Positions 28,717-37,601 of a DNA stretch of 42,744 bases are shown piece by piece. Under the pieces are notes generated by a model. It was given only the letters and a program-made list of their open reading frames with translations, did no database searches and was not told the origin of the DNA. Position numbers and translations under genes: made by a program. Source of the DNA: an uncultured Candidatus Saccharibacteria bacterium. GTDB taxonomy: Bacteria > Patescibacteria > Saccharimonadia > Saccharimonadales > UBA6022. Within the stretch, counting starts at the first letter, position 1, and every line of letters begins with the position of its first letter. The stretch spans positions 1-42,744 of the forward strand of contig CAMPKW010000003.1 in the NCBI GenBank assembly GCA_946887425.1, in the 5' to 3' direction.

Positions 28717-31581
28717 ATGAAATTTAAAGCAAACACACGCCGCCGTGCACTTGAGTACGAAAAAGATATTGTTGCACAGTGGAAGAAGAACAAAACCTTC
28801 GAAAAATCAGTAGAAATGCGTTCAAAGGATAACTCGTATGTGTTTTACGACGGTCCTCCGTTCATCTCGGGCGTACCACATCATGGAACACTGCTGAGCT
28901 CAATCGTAAAAGATGTTGTGCCGCGCTATCAAACGATGAAAGGGAAGCACGTCGAGCGCGTGTGGGGCTGGGACTGTCACGGGTTGCCGGCAGAGCGTTA
29001 CACCGAGAAAAAGCTGGGTATTAATTCTCGTGAAGAGGTGCTTGATTATGGTATTGAAAAGTACATCATCGCCTGTCGTGAGAATATGGTTCAGACCAGT
29101 AGTCTTTGGGAAGACACCATCGACCGTATTGGTCGCTGGGTAGACTTTAAGGGCGCCTATAAAACCATGGACAAAGAGTATATGGAAAGTGTCTGGTGGG
29201 CGTTTAAGACATTGTACGAAAAAGGCAAAATCTACGAAGGCGAAAAGGTGCTGATGTACTGCACCCTTGACGCCACGCCGCTCTCAAAGGCAGAAGTAAC
29301 TATGGATGCCGGAGCTTATCAGGATGTGACCGACCCATCGGTGTATACGAAGTTCAAGCTCGCAGGCGAAGACGCGAGTCTGCTTGCATGGACAACAACT
29401 CCGTGGACACTGCCCGCCAACACTGCCATTGCGGTGAACAAAGATATTGATTACATCGAAGTTGAACTTGAAGATGATCGCTTGATTCTTGCAAAAGAGC
29501 TTGCACAAAAAGTACTCACTGATGCCAAGCACCAGGCGCTGGACTACAAAGTTGTTCGCACCCTAAAGGGCGAAGAGCTCGTGGGTAAATCGTACGAACC
29601 GTTATTCGGGGTTGATCGTGGTGAAAACGCACATAAGGTATGGCACGCCGATTACGTAAGTGTTGATGACGGGTCTGGAATTGTTCACATCGCACCAGCT
29701 TACGGCGAAGAGGACTTTGAGATGGCGAAGCGTGAAAAAATTCCTGTTGTGCATGTGATTGATGAGAACGGCGACTATACCGAGACCGAGTGGAAGGGTG
29801 AGAATGTCTGGGATAGCAACAAGGCAATTGCCAAGACACTTCATGAACAGGGTATTGTATGGAAGATCGATTACATTCGCCATAGTTATCCGCACTGTCA
29901 CCGTTGTGGCACGAAGCTCATGTATCGTGCGCATCCGAGCTGGTTTATGGACATTGATCAGCAGCGTGAGACGATGCTCGAAAAGAACGGCGACGTAAAC
30001 TGGTTCCCGTCTCATGTGAAGAACGGTCGTTTTGCAAAAACAATCGAGCAGGCGCCGGATTGGAACTTGTCACGCGATCGCTTCTGGGCAACGGCAATGC
30101 CGGTCTGGAAGGGTACGGATAAAAACGGAGAAGTGCACGTTAAGGTTGTTGGTAGCTATGCTGAGCTCAAAGAGCTCAGTGGTATCGAGCTAGATGATTA
30201 CCATCGCCCATGGGTTGATAATATTACGTTTGAAATCGATGGCGTGACATATCAGCGAATCGATAAAGTGATGGATAGCTGGTTCGAGGCCGGCAGTATG
30301 CCATTTGCACAGTTCCATTATCCGTTTGAGAACAAGCAGAAATTTGAACAAAACTTCCCAGGTGATTTTATCGTGGAGTATATCGGTCAGGTTCGTGCGT
30401 GGTTTTACTATATGCATTCAATGAGCGTGGCGCTATTTGGTGAAAACTCATTCAAAAATGTTATTGTCACCGGCAACGTGGCTGGCAACGACGGTCGCAA
30501 GATGAGTAAGAGCTATGGAAACTACACCGACCCGAACGTCTTGATGGATCAGTACTCGGCCGACAGCCTTCGTTTCTTGCTCCTTCAGAGCCCGCTCCTT
30601 AACGGCGAAGACTTCGCTTTGCAGGACAAAGAAGTTGGCGATGTGGCGCGTAAGCTGAGCATGATCTGGAATATGTACGACTTCTTCACGATGTACGCCG
30701 AGGTTGACGGCTGGGAGTTTAAGGGTGATCTTTCCGATCCAAGTGAGACGCTCGAAAATCCACTCGATCAATGGATCGTGAGCCGCGTTCACCAGCTCAC
30801 GAGAGAAGTCGAGAAGCATATGGATGCATATGACATTCCAAATGCCGTCAAGCCGATTTTGCCGTTTATCGAGGATGCCAGTAACTGGTACGTGCGCCGT
30901 AGTCGCCGTCGTTTCTGGAAGTCTGGCGATGATACCGACAAGAACAATGCATACCGTACACTCCATTACGTGCTCGTTCGTTTGAGTCATGTACTTGCGC
31001 CCTTTACGCCATTCCTTGCTGAAGAACTGTACCAAAAGCTGACTGGCGGCGAAAGCGTTCATCTGCTGGACTGGCCAGCTGCAGGACATGTCAACGAACT
31101 CGTTGTCCAGGATATGGAGACGGTTCGTGAATATGTAAATGCCGGCCTTAGCGTTCGCGCCAAGGAGCGCATGAAAGTGCGCCAACCGCTTGCAAGCGTG
31201 ACCGTTCCGTCGGTTGGCGAGTTTGTCGATTTTAAAGATATCCTAACGGAAGAGCTCAATGTGAAGCAGGTTGTAGTAAAGCAGGGGGCTGAGGTTAGTC
31301 TTGATCTTGTTATTACGCCCGAACTTAAGCGAGAGGGTTTGATGCGCGAGGTGATTCGCCATGTTCAGAATGCGCGCAAGAACGCCGGCCTTAATGTTGA
31401 CGATCATATTAGCCTTAGTCTTGTGTCTGAAGACGCGGATCTGCAGCAGGCGATAGCCGAGCACGAAGCGACAATTGCTGCCGAGACGTTGGCTGATACC
31501 CTGACTGCTGATACCTATGCTCATACGGCGATTGTTAAGGTAGAGGGCGCCGATCTGACCCTGACGCTACAGAAGTCATAG
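28717..31581 (+). CDS. ileS: isoleucine--tRNA ligase
   Basis: A 954-residue class Ia synthetase. The start is the ATG at 28717 with AAAGGA 8 nt upstream; an in-frame start at 28672 lies inside the T-box. The HIGH-type motif is PHHG (54-57) and the KMSKS motif is exact at 595-599. Between them is the CP1 editing domain (with TTPWTLPANTA and the YGEEDFE segment). WFYYMHS and the tRNA-binding C-terminal helices follow. The cysteine motif CHRCGTK lies in the editing region. Expression is predicted to rise when uncharged tRNA-Ile accumulates. Confidence 0.97.
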   Translation: MKFKANTRRRALEYEKDIVAQWKKNKTFEKSVEMRSKDNSYVFYDGPPFISGVPHHGTLLSSIVKDVVPRYQTMKGKHVERVWGWDCHGLPAERYTEKKLGINSREEVLDYGIEKYIIACRENMVQTSSLWEDTIDRIGRWVDFKGAYKTMDKEYMESVWWAFKTLYEKGKIYEGEKVLMYCTLDATPLSKAEVTMDAGAYQDVTDPSVYTKFKLAGEDASLLAWTTTPWTLPANTAIAVNKDIDYIEVELEDDRLILAKELAQKVLTDAKHQALDYKVVRTLKGEELVGKSYEPLFGVDRGENAHKVWHADYVSVDDGSGIVHIAPAYGEEDFEMAKREKIPVVHVIDENGDYTETEWKGENVWDSNKAIAKTLHEQGIVWKIDYIRHSYPHCHRCGTKLMYRAHPSWFMDIDQQRETMLEKNGDVNWFPSHVKNGRFAKTIEQAPDWNLSRDRFWATAMPVWKGTDKNGEVHVKVVGSYAELKELSGIELDDYHRPWVDNITFEIDGVTYQRIDKVMDSWFEAGSMPFAQFHYPFENKQKFEQNFPGDFIVEYIGQVRAWFYYMHSMSVALFGENSFKNVIVTGNVAGNDGRKMSKSYGNYTDPNVLMDQYSADSLRFLLLQSPLLNGEDFALQDKEVGDVARKLSMIWNMYDFFTMYAEVDGWEFKGDLSDPSETLENPLDQWIVSRVHQLTREVEKHMDAYDIPNAVKPILPFIEDASNWYVRRSRRRFWKSGDDTDKNNAYRTLHYVLVRLSHVLAPFTPFLAEELYQKLTGGESVHLLDWPAAGHVNELVVQDMETVREYVNAGLSVRAKERMKVRQPLASVTVPSVGEFVDFKDILTEELNVKQVVVKQGAEVSLDLVITPELKREGLMREVIRHVQNARKNAGLNVDDHISLSLVSEDADLQQAIAEHEATIAAETLADTLTADTYAHTAIVKVEGADLTLTLQKS

Positions 31582-31597
31582 CTCGTAAGTAATGAAA

Positions 31598-31628
31598 AAC
31601 CTCAGGTGGCTGTTAGTCCTCTGAGGTT
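31598..31628 (+). terminator. hairpin after ileS
   Basis: AACCTCAG (31598-31605) pairs with CTGAGGTT (31621-31628). The following T-rich stretch is weak, so efficiency is uncertain. Confidence 0.6.
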
Positions 31629-31689
31629 GACATTTTATAGCATTTATGCTAAATTATAAATCAGTACAATAACTAAAATAAAAAAACAT

Positions 31690-31893
31690 ATGTCATTATT
31701 TCATCATATTTCACTCCCAAAAATTGATCCACTCGGCGGCGGCTTAGCCGAAGAGATTGCTGCTGAGCAGCAGGCGGATGAGGTGATTACGCTTGACGAG
31801 AGTGTAGACGAAGGTCAGCTTTCGTCATTTTGGAATAGAGTTGAGCAAGATATCGAGCAGGATCCAGAGTGGTTTCACTTCAGTGAAGACTAA
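31690..31893 (+). CDS. small acidic protein, unknown function
   Basis: A 67-residue acidic protein (many Asp and Glu; DEVITLDESVDEGQ, QDIEQDPEWFHFSED). No signal peptide or known motif. TAAAAT (31674-31679) lies 10 nt before the ATG, and the next gene starts 29 bp after the stop with its own -10 box. The clear promoter and coding-like composition support a real gene. I cannot name a family. Confidence 0.6.
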   Translation: MSLFHHISLPKIDPLGGGLAEEIAAEQQADEVITLDESVDEGQLSSFWNRVEQDIEQDPEWFHFSED

Positions 31894-31922
31894 TACTATA
31901 TTTTATATAGTATAATATTATT
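31894..31922 (+). promoter_or_regulatory. palindrome overlapping the metallopeptidase promoter
   Basis: TACTATAT (31894-31901) and ATATAGTA (31905-31912) form a perfect inverted repeat that overlaps the -10 TATAAT (31911-31916). ATG follows 6 nt after the -10. It may be an operator or a weak terminator of the preceding gene. Confidence 0.5.
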
Positions 31923-32303
31923 ATGCAGACAATATCCGATGAGCAATTTGACCAGCTAATTACCCGTGCAATGGATGAATTGCCGCAACGATATATTCGT
32001 GGCCTTGATAATGTTGCGATCGTGTATGCCGATGATCCAACTCCTGAGCAAAAAGAGAAAATGCATCTTGATAACAATCATCTTCTCCTCGGGCTATACG
32101 AGGGTATTCCTATGACAAAACGAGGGGCTGGCTATACGTTCGTTTTGCCTGATAAGATAACCTTATTTAAGCACCAGATTATGGCTGTTTCTTCTAGCGA
32201 GGCTACACTTTTTGAGCAGATTAAACGAACATTGTGGCACGAGATAGCGCACTTTTACGGACTCGACCATGCCGATATGGATAGGTTGCAGCATCGCGAC
32301 TAG
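31923..32303 (+). CDS. minimal metallopeptidase (Zincin_1/DUF1025-like)
   Basis: A 126-residue protein. HEIAHFYGLDH at about 109-119 carries the HExxH zinc motif with a third ligand His/Asp, and the N-terminal part (FDQLITRAMDELPQ) and the GLYEG segment match the small 'metallopeptidase family' (Zincin_1, formerly DUF1025). The substrate of this family is unknown. No signal peptide, so cytoplasmic. -10 box 6 nt from the ATG. Confidence 0.83.
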   Translation: MQTISDEQFDQLITRAMDELPQRYIRGLDNVAIVYADDPTPEQKEKMHLDNNHLLLGLYEGIPMTKRGAGYTFVLPDKITLFKHQIMAVSSSEATLFEQIKRTLWHEIAHFYGLDHADMDRLQHRD

Positions 32304-32315
32304 CTGACCTCGTGG

Positions 32316-32321
32316 TATACT
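32316..32321 (+). promoter_or_regulatory. extended -10 promoter of the surface protein gene
   Basis: GTGGTATACT includes TATACT (32316-32321) with an upstream TG. The leader contains ATCTC/GAGAT (32336-32340, 32345-32349). Confidence 0.6.
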
Positions 32322-32364
32322 AGACGTATCAACATATCTCGTAGGAGATGGGGGATAGGGTAGC

Positions 32365-32961
32365 GTGAGACGGTCTGTATTGTTTGTACATCAACACGGA
32401 AAATTCCTGCTTGTTTATCTTGCTCTTTGTCTCGTACTCGGTACTATAATGGCGCATCCCGCTGGTGCATTGGTTGATGCGGGTATTGTCGAGGGCGTAC
32501 GCAAGGATATTCGTGATCTCAATCTTCTCGATAGGCCAAGCGCTCGAAGTGGGGACCAGGGCAAGCCAGCCAGCTCGCCACCAGCTCGTCCCGCAGCTTC
32601 TTCGCAAACTCAACCGGCTTCAGCTACGCCAAACGCCAGTTCTACGAGCACTAAGCGAGAGAATGCAGGCTCGATAAGTGATGTAACCCCGTTACCGGTA
32701 GTCGACACTTCGCCGATGCCATATCCATCTTTGACAGTTACCTCTTTTAGGCCTGCCAAAGCGGCAAGTGCTGTGAGCGCATCGTCGCCTATGGCAAAGA
32801 ATGCGTTTGCTAGCGCGGCAATTGAGGCGAGTCCACAAGGTTGGTATGTGGCTGGCGTCGCATGGTATTGGTGGCTTCTGTCGCTTCTGGCGGTCGGGCT
32901 GGGTGTTCGACGATACGTCAGGTGGCAAAAGCTAGTGAGTCTGGGTGGCTCCGGTGAATAA
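32365..32961 (+). CDS. secreted, membrane-anchored Ser/Pro/Ala-rich protein
   Basis: A 198-residue protein starting at GTG 32365. A signal peptide or N-terminal membrane helix is at about 13-36 (LLVYLALCLVLGTIMAHPAGA), with AHPAGA as a possible signal peptidase site. A low-complexity linker rich in Pro, Ser, Ala and Thr spans about 60-150. A C-terminal membrane helix (GWYVAGVAWYWWLLSLLAVGLG) and basic tail follow, with no LPXTG. The body is likely exposed outside the membrane. No enzymatic motif; function unknown. Confidence 0.7.
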   Translation: MRRSVLFVHQHGKFLLVYLALCLVLGTIMAHPAGALVDAGIVEGVRKDIRDLNLLDRPSARSGDQGKPASSPPARPAASSQTQPASATPNASSTSTKRENAGSISDVTPLPVVDTSPMPYPSLTVTSFRPAKAASAVSASSPMAKNAFASAAIEASPQGWYVAGVAWYWWLLSLLAVGLGVRRYVRWQKLVSLGGSGE

Positions 32962-32977
32962 CGAAATATATGCCCGC

Positions 32978-33022
32978 TATACTTACGAGAGACTTGATGG
33001 AAGTCTCTCTATCTGTTACAAT
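32978..33022 (+). promoter_or_regulatory. rplU upstream region with perfect hairpin
   Basis: TATACT (32978-32983) precedes GAGAGACTT (32987-32995), which pairs perfectly with AAGTCTCTC (33001-33009). A second -10, TACAAT (33017-33022), follows. If the upstream promoter is used the hairpin is the 5' end of the mRNA, as in L21-type autoregulatory leaders; if the second is used, it overlaps the -35 region. Confidence 0.55.
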
Positions 33023-33057
33023 GTAAAACTGATTGATTAATAACAAAAGGAATCATA

Positions 33058-33366
33058 ATGTCAAAAGCAGTCGTTAAGATCGGTGGAAAACAATTCGTTG
33101 TTGCCGAAAAAGAGACCCTCCTGGTGGACCTCCTCCCGGAAGGCACAAAAGAGCTCACGCTTGATGCACTGTTGGTGATTGATGGCGATACAACGACTGT
33201 CGGAACACCAACTGTAAAAGGTGTGAAGGTAGTTGCAAAGGTTGTCGAAGACCTTGTAAAGGGCGACAAGATTCGCGTGATCCGCTACAAAGCTAAAAAG
33301 CGTGTTCACAAAGAGAACGGTCACCGCCAAAAATACTCAAAGATTGAAATTACTTCAATCAAGTAG
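33058..33366 (+). CDS. rplU: 50S ribosomal protein L21
   Basis: A 102-residue protein. VKIGGKQFVV at the start, VGTPTVKGVKVVAKV in the middle, and RYKAKKRVHKENGHRQKYSKIEI at the end are typical L21. AAAAGGA precedes the ATG. In most bacteria rpmA (L27) follows directly; here a terminator follows instead, so L27 is not in this operon. Confidence 0.95.
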   Translation: MSKAVVKIGGKQFVVAEKETLLVDLLPEGTKELTLDALLVIDGDTTTVGTPTVKGVKVVAKVVEDLVKGDKIRVIRYKAKKRVHKENGHRQKYSKIEITSIK

Positions 33367-33370
33367 TTAC

Positions 33371-33398
33371 AAAAACCTCGCATTATAGCGAGGTTTTT
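33371..33398 (+). terminator. terminator of rplU
   Basis: AAAAACCTCGC (33371-33381) pairs with GCGAGGTTTTT (33388-33398) around ATTATA, with T residues beyond. Confidence 0.92.
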
Positions 33399-33543
33399 TA
33401 TTGGCGAGCACTGGCTGAAGGATGGAGCGCTGGGTATGTATGGGCGACAGCGACATAAAGGAAAACACGTATAGCGTGACTTGATATGTTTTTTGATTCC
33501 GCTCATGTTACAATAGGTTGAAAGAAGAGGGAAGATATAAACA

Positions 33544-34308
33544 GTGGCGACCGTTATTTCAGTGACAAATCAAAAAGGTGGCGTAGGCAAGACAACAAGT
33601 AGTGTTAATATTGCCTATTTCCTAGCAAAAGCCGGCAAAAAAACGCTTTTGATTGACTTTGATCCACAGGGTAATGCCACAAGTGGACTGGGGATTGATA
33701 AGCAACAACTTAGCGCGACCATGAAGGACGTGATCCTTGAAGAAAAAGACTTATCCGAGGTTATTATACTCACCGACCATAAGCAGCTGTTCCTTGCGCC
33801 GACAACTCCACACCTTGCGAACACCGAGGTTGAGCTGGCTCAGGCCGATCATCGCTTCTCTCGCCTGAAAATGGCAATCGAGAAGGTGAGCGGCGACTAT
33901 GATTTTATTATTATCGACAGTCCGCCAAGTTTAAGCCTCCTTACGGTCAATGGCTTGATTGCTGCTCGTTACGTTCTTTTGCCTGTTCAGGCTGAGTTCT
34001 ATGCACTCGAGGGATTGGGGCAGTTGCTCGAGACAATGAAGCTTGTTCGCAAGAGCATGAACCCGACGCTTGAACTTTTGGGTGTGCTGCCGACGATGAT
34101 GGATAGTCGTACGACACTCAGTAATCAGGTGCACGAAGAGATTAAGAAACATTTCCCAGGTAAGGTGTTTGACACAACGATTCCACGCAATATTCGATTG
34201 GCTGAGGCGCCAAGTCATGGACTGCCTGTTGGGGCGTATGACCGCTTTTCAAAAGGTGCCCGTGCCTATAAAGCCGTAACAAAGGAGGTGCTGGACCGTG
34301 TCGCTTAA
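33544..34308 (+). CDS. soj: chromosome partitioning ATPase ParA/Soj
   Basis: A 254-residue ATPase that moves and segregates ParB-bound origins. The deviant Walker A KGGVGKT (11-17), Walker A' DFDPQGNA (about 39-46) and Walker B FIIIDSPPS (about 122-130) are all present. The start is GTG, consistent with MATVISVTNQKGG. The ParB gene overlaps its end by 11 bp. TACAAT lies upstream near 33510. Confidence 0.95.
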   Translation: MATVISVTNQKGGVGKTTSSVNIAYFLAKAGKKTLLIDFDPQGNATSGLGIDKQQLSATMKDVILEEKDLSEVIILTDHKQLFLAPTTPHLANTEVELAQADHRFSRLKMAIEKVSGDYDFIIIDSPPSLSLLTVNGLIAARYVLLPVQAEFYALEGLGQLLETMKLVRKSMNPTLELLGVLPTMMDSRTTLSNQVHEEIKKHFPGKVFDTTIPRNIRLAEAPSHGLPVGAYDRFSKGARAYKAVTKEVLDRVA

Positions 34309-35185
34309 AAAAGGGTTGGGCCGTGGCTTTGAGTCATTAATTCCGACTGATTTACTCGATGAGTCGTTTGACCCAACAGCCAGCCAGGATGAAAAAGTCT
34401 CTGAGCTGCGCAACATTAAACTGTCAGAAATTCGCGCCGATCCTGATCAGCCGCGCCGTCATTTTGACGAAGGTGCATTGCAAGAGCTGGCCGCATCGAT
34501 TGCCGAACATGGCATATTGCAACCGATTGTCGTGACTCCACACCCCGAAGGCTACATGATCGTTGCTGGTGAGCGACGATTCCGCGCTGCCGGGATAGCT
34601 AAGCTTGAGAAAGTGCCGGCCTTAGTGCGCACGTTGGGAAATCAGCATCGGCTTGAGTTGTCGTTGATTGAGAATTTGCAGCGCCGTGACCTCAACCCGC
34701 TTGAAACGGCAACTGCCTACCTCAAGCTGCGAGATCAGTTTAATTTAACGCTTGATGAGATTGGTCAACGCGTGGGCGGTAAATCGGTCAGCGCGATTAG
34801 TAACACTCTGCGGCTCCTTCGGCTTCCGGTTGCTGTGCGAACGGCACTTCTTGATGGCAAACTTACCGAAGGGCAGGCGCGTCCGCTCGTGGGGCTTGAT
34901 GAGGCTGTGATTAATGATCTACTCCCGAAGCTTATCAAAGAGGAATGGAGCGCGCGCAAGATTGAACAGTTCATTGTCGAACTTAAAAAGACTACCCAGG
35001 CTACCTCGGCGCAAAAACAGACTGTAGTTACTCCTGTAGCTTATGAGGAAGACACGAAGCAGCTAGCGAAAAGATTGGCAGCACCAGTGAGTGTAAAGAC
35101 AAATGCCAAGGGGGCTGGCCAGATCGTTATCAAGTTTTCGAGTGACGACGAATTCCAGCGAATTCAGAAATTACTTGCGAATTAG
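34298..35185 (+). CDS. spo0J: chromosome partitioning protein ParB/Spo0J
   Basis: A 295-residue CTP-dependent DNA clamp that spreads from parS. The N-terminal domain has PRRHFDEGALQELAASI, the CTP-binding GERRFRAA and LSLIENLQRRDLNPLETATAY; a helix-turn-helix follows (IGQRVGGKSVSAISNTLRLL), then a C-terminal dimerisation domain. Short N-terminal segment GLGRGFESLI is the ParA-contacting region. It starts at GTG overlapping soj. No convincing parS was found in the window. Confidence 0.95.
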   Translation: MSLKKGLGRGFESLIPTDLLDESFDPTASQDEKVSELRNIKLSEIRADPDQPRRHFDEGALQELAASIAEHGILQPIVVTPHPEGYMIVAGERRFRAAGIAKLEKVPALVRTLGNQHRLELSLIENLQRRDLNPLETATAYLKLRDQFNLTLDEIGQRVGGKSVSAISNTLRLLRLPVAVRTALLDGKLTEGQARPLVGLDEAVINDLLPKLIKEEWSARKIEQFIVELKKTTQATSAQKQTVVTPVAYEEDTKQLAKRLAAPVSVKTNAKGAGQIVIKFSSDDEFQRIQKLLAN

Positions 35186-35203
35186 TGACTCTCGCATACA
35201 ACT

Positions 35204-35228
35204 AAATACCACCTATTAGGTGGTATTT
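35204..35228. terminator. bidirectional terminator between spo0J and lepB
   Basis: AAATACCACCT (35204-35214) pairs with AGGTGGTATTT (35218-35228) around ATT. It lies between convergent genes. Confidence 0.85.
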
Positions 35229-35245
35229 ATAGTAATAGAGTGAAG

Positions 35246-35845
35246 CTAGAAGCTTCGAATTTGGTCGAATGGGAAGATTCGGAGCCCAACTGGTCCAACG
35301 ACGTCATAGTAGGGGATAGTGCCCATGCAGCTGCGCGAATCGCATGAATACTGACCTTCACGGTGGTCGCCCATGACAAATAATGTTTCTTTTGCCACTA
35401 CTGTATCGACATCTCCGCTCGTCGGTGATCCTGGCTCGCCGCCGTTGCTATCATCTGGATGGAAACCGTTCGGGTGCTCACTGTTGTAGACCGTCACGAT
35501 ACCTTCTTTAACAGTGACGCGTTCACCGGGAAAGGCAATGACTCGTTTTACGACAAACTCGTCAGTTGTTCCTAGGCTGAAATTAGGGTTTTTGAAGACA
35601 ATCACTTGTCCGCGCTCTGGGATGTACTGCTCGTTCTGCAATTGAGCTAAGGTGACCGGGATACGGTTAACAATGAGCCGATCTCCTGTGTGCATAGTCT
35701 TTTCCATACTCTGTCCCAGGACGCTGAAACTACGGAACACGTACGTATTGATAAGAAGCGTGCCAACGATGACGCAAAATATAAAGACGATAATACCGAT
35801 AGTGTCTTTAAGGAACGGGTGGCGCTGTAAGAAAGTTGCTTCCAT
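35246..35845 (-). CDS. lepB: signal peptidase I
   Basis: A 199-residue membrane protease that removes signal peptides outside the membrane. One membrane helix at about 13-34; catalytic serine S46 in GQSMEKTM; catalytic lysine K100 in VVKRVIAFPG. The final box is MGDHREG...DSRSCMG, with GDH instead of the common GDN. On the minus strand TATAGT lies 8 nt before the ATG. It likely processes the exported proteins of this window. Confidence 0.94.
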   Translation of the reverse strand: MEATFLQRHPFLKDTIGIIVFIFCVIVGTLLINTYVFRSFSVLGQSMEKTMHTGDRLIVNRIPVTLAQLQNEQYIPERGQVIVFKNPNFSLGTTDEFVVKRVIAFPGERVTVKEGIVTVYNSEHPNGFHPDDSNGGEPGSPTSGDVDTVVAKETLFVMGDHREGQYSCDSRSCMGTIPYYDVVGPVGLRIFPFDQIRSF

Positions 35846-35947
35846 TACACTTTACTATACACGCTTTTATTGGCTCGAGAAAGCATATTGGTTATGATTT
35901 GTAGCTTCGTGTATTGGTAGCTTTTTGTTATACTGATATGAGTATTT

Positions 35948-37576
35948 ATGAAAAAACAACGACCTTCTATAGATGGATTTGTGCCGCGTCGCTCCGGCGA
36001 GCAGCTTGGTGATCTCCATCGCCAAACACCTGCCAAGGCAGCACAGACAACCGCTAAACGCCGGCTCCATACCGGTGATCGGCTTGAACATAGCTTGCAG
36101 AGCGATCAGGCTGCGAGACTAAATCGATCGGAAATTAACGCGTCACTTCGCGACATTGATCAGCCGCTTGATGACAAAAAATTGTCCCGAAAGCAGCGTC
36201 GCAAGACTAATAAAAAGCCAATGACTCGCAACCGCCGAATCGTTAAGTGGGCAATAATTGGTGTCGTGCTGCTGGCGCTAGGGGTTGGTGGTTATTTTGC
36301 CTACAAGGCATTTTCTAATGGTAGCAAGGTGTTTCAGGGCAATATTCTGGATGCATTCACGCAGAGTGCGCCTCTTAAGCAAGACAGTAATGGACGAAGT
36401 AATATTCTTATTTTTGGAACTGCTGAGGATGATGAAGGCGGTGAGCATGGCGGCGCTAATTTGACAGACTCCCTTATGGTTTTGAGTGTTGATCAGACAC
36501 GAAAAGATGCATACATGATCAGCTTGCCGCGTGATCTATGGGTTGAGTACGCTGAAACATGCACCGTAGGTAATCAGGGCAAGCTAAACGCCGCATACTT
36601 CTGTGCGTCTGATGATGGCGTGAACGAAGAGGCGGGAGCGAATGCGCTTCAGACTAAGATCGGTGAGATAACGGGGCTGGATCTTCAATATAATGTTCAC
36701 CTTAACTTCACAGCAGTAGTGGAGGCGGTCAATGCAGTAGGCGGCGTGGATATTAAAGTTGAGTCAGAGGACCCGCGTGGCATATTGGACCGAAATTTTG
36801 ACTGGAAATGTAACTACCAGTGTTACTACGTGAATTATAAAAACGGTGAAGTGGCGCACATGGACGGCGATCACGCGCTAGCGTTCTCTCGTGCTCGAAA
36901 TGCCAATGGCGGATATGGCTTGCCAAATGGTAACTTTGACCGTGAGAAGAACCAACAGAAGGTTATTGTAGCACTTCGAGAGAAGGCTGTAAGTGCTGGT
37001 ACGATGACAAATCTCGGTGCGGTAACAGGATTGATGGATGCGCTTGGTAACAACTTAAGGACAAATTTTGATGCCAAAGAAATTCGAACACTTATGACTC
37101 TCGGTAATGATATTAATACCGATCAGATTAGATCAATTAGTCTTGTTGATGAAGACGTTGCATTGGTGACAACGGGAAACGTAGGTGGACAGAGTGTTGT
37201 TCGACCGATCGCAGGCTTGTTTAACTACAGGGATATTCAAGCGCATATCCGCGAGCAACTTTCGAGCGATCCAGTGACGAAAGAAAAGGCTAGTATCGAT
37301 GTATTGAACGGTTCGGGTACGGCCGGCGTCGCACAGCGACAGGCTGATAAGCTCAATGAGCAAGGGTTTATTATTAATGATGTTGGCAATGCGCCCGAAG
37401 GGCAGTACGATAAGGTGACTATTTACCAGATTGGCACAGGCAACCCAGCGACGGCTGCGAAGCTCAAAGAGGTTTACGGAGTTGAGGTTCGGGCTACTGC
37501 GCCGCCGTTCCAGGTGATAGGCGATGCGAAGTTTGTTGTCGTCTTTGGCGCCGACCCAGACGCGGTAACTCAGTAA
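35948..37576 (+). CDS. LytR-CpsA-Psr (LCP) family protein with LytR_C domain
   Basis: A 542-residue protein. A basic cytoplasmic region (1-95) precedes a membrane helix at about 96-118. The extracellular LCP domain (about 155-330) has NILIFGTAEDD, LTDSLMVLSVD, and SLPRDLWV, with arginines that hold the polyprenyl phosphate. The C-terminal LytR_C domain (about 435-535) begins ASIDVLNGSGTAGVAQRQADKL. LCP enzymes attach polymers such as teichoic acids or capsule to peptidoglycan; the polymer here is unknown. TATACT lies near 35930. Confidence 0.92.
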   Translation: MKKQRPSIDGFVPRRSGEQLGDLHRQTPAKAAQTTAKRRLHTGDRLEHSLQSDQAARLNRSEINASLRDIDQPLDDKKLSRKQRRKTNKKPMTRNRRIVKWAIIGVVLLALGVGGYFAYKAFSNGSKVFQGNILDAFTQSAPLKQDSNGRSNILIFGTAEDDEGGEHGGANLTDSLMVLSVDQTRKDAYMISLPRDLWVEYAETCTVGNQGKLNAAYFCASDDGVNEEAGANALQTKIGEITGLDLQYNVHLNFTAVVEAVNAVGGVDIKVESEDPRGILDRNFDWKCNYQCYYVNYKNGEVAHMDGDHALAFSRARNANGGYGLPNGNFDREKNQQKVIVALREKAVSAGTMTNLGAVTGLMDALGNNLRTNFDAKEIRTLMTLGNDINTDQIRSISLVDEDVALVTTGNVGGQSVVRPIAGLFNYRDIQAHIREQLSSDPVTKEKASIDVLNGSGTAGVAQRQADKLNEQGFIINDVGNAPEGQYDKVTIYQIGTGNPATAAKLKEVYGVEVRATAPPFQVIGDAKFVVVFGADPDAVTQ

Positions 37577-37583
37577 GACGTGG

Positions 37584-37589
37584 TATAAT
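37584..37589 (+). promoter_or_regulatory. -10 box of the membrane protein gene
   Basis: GTGGTATAAT includes a perfect TATAAT with an upstream TG. The start codon follows after about 12 nt, with AAGGA close to it. Confidence 0.5.
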
Positions 37590-37601
37590 TGAGCAAGGAT
37601 T

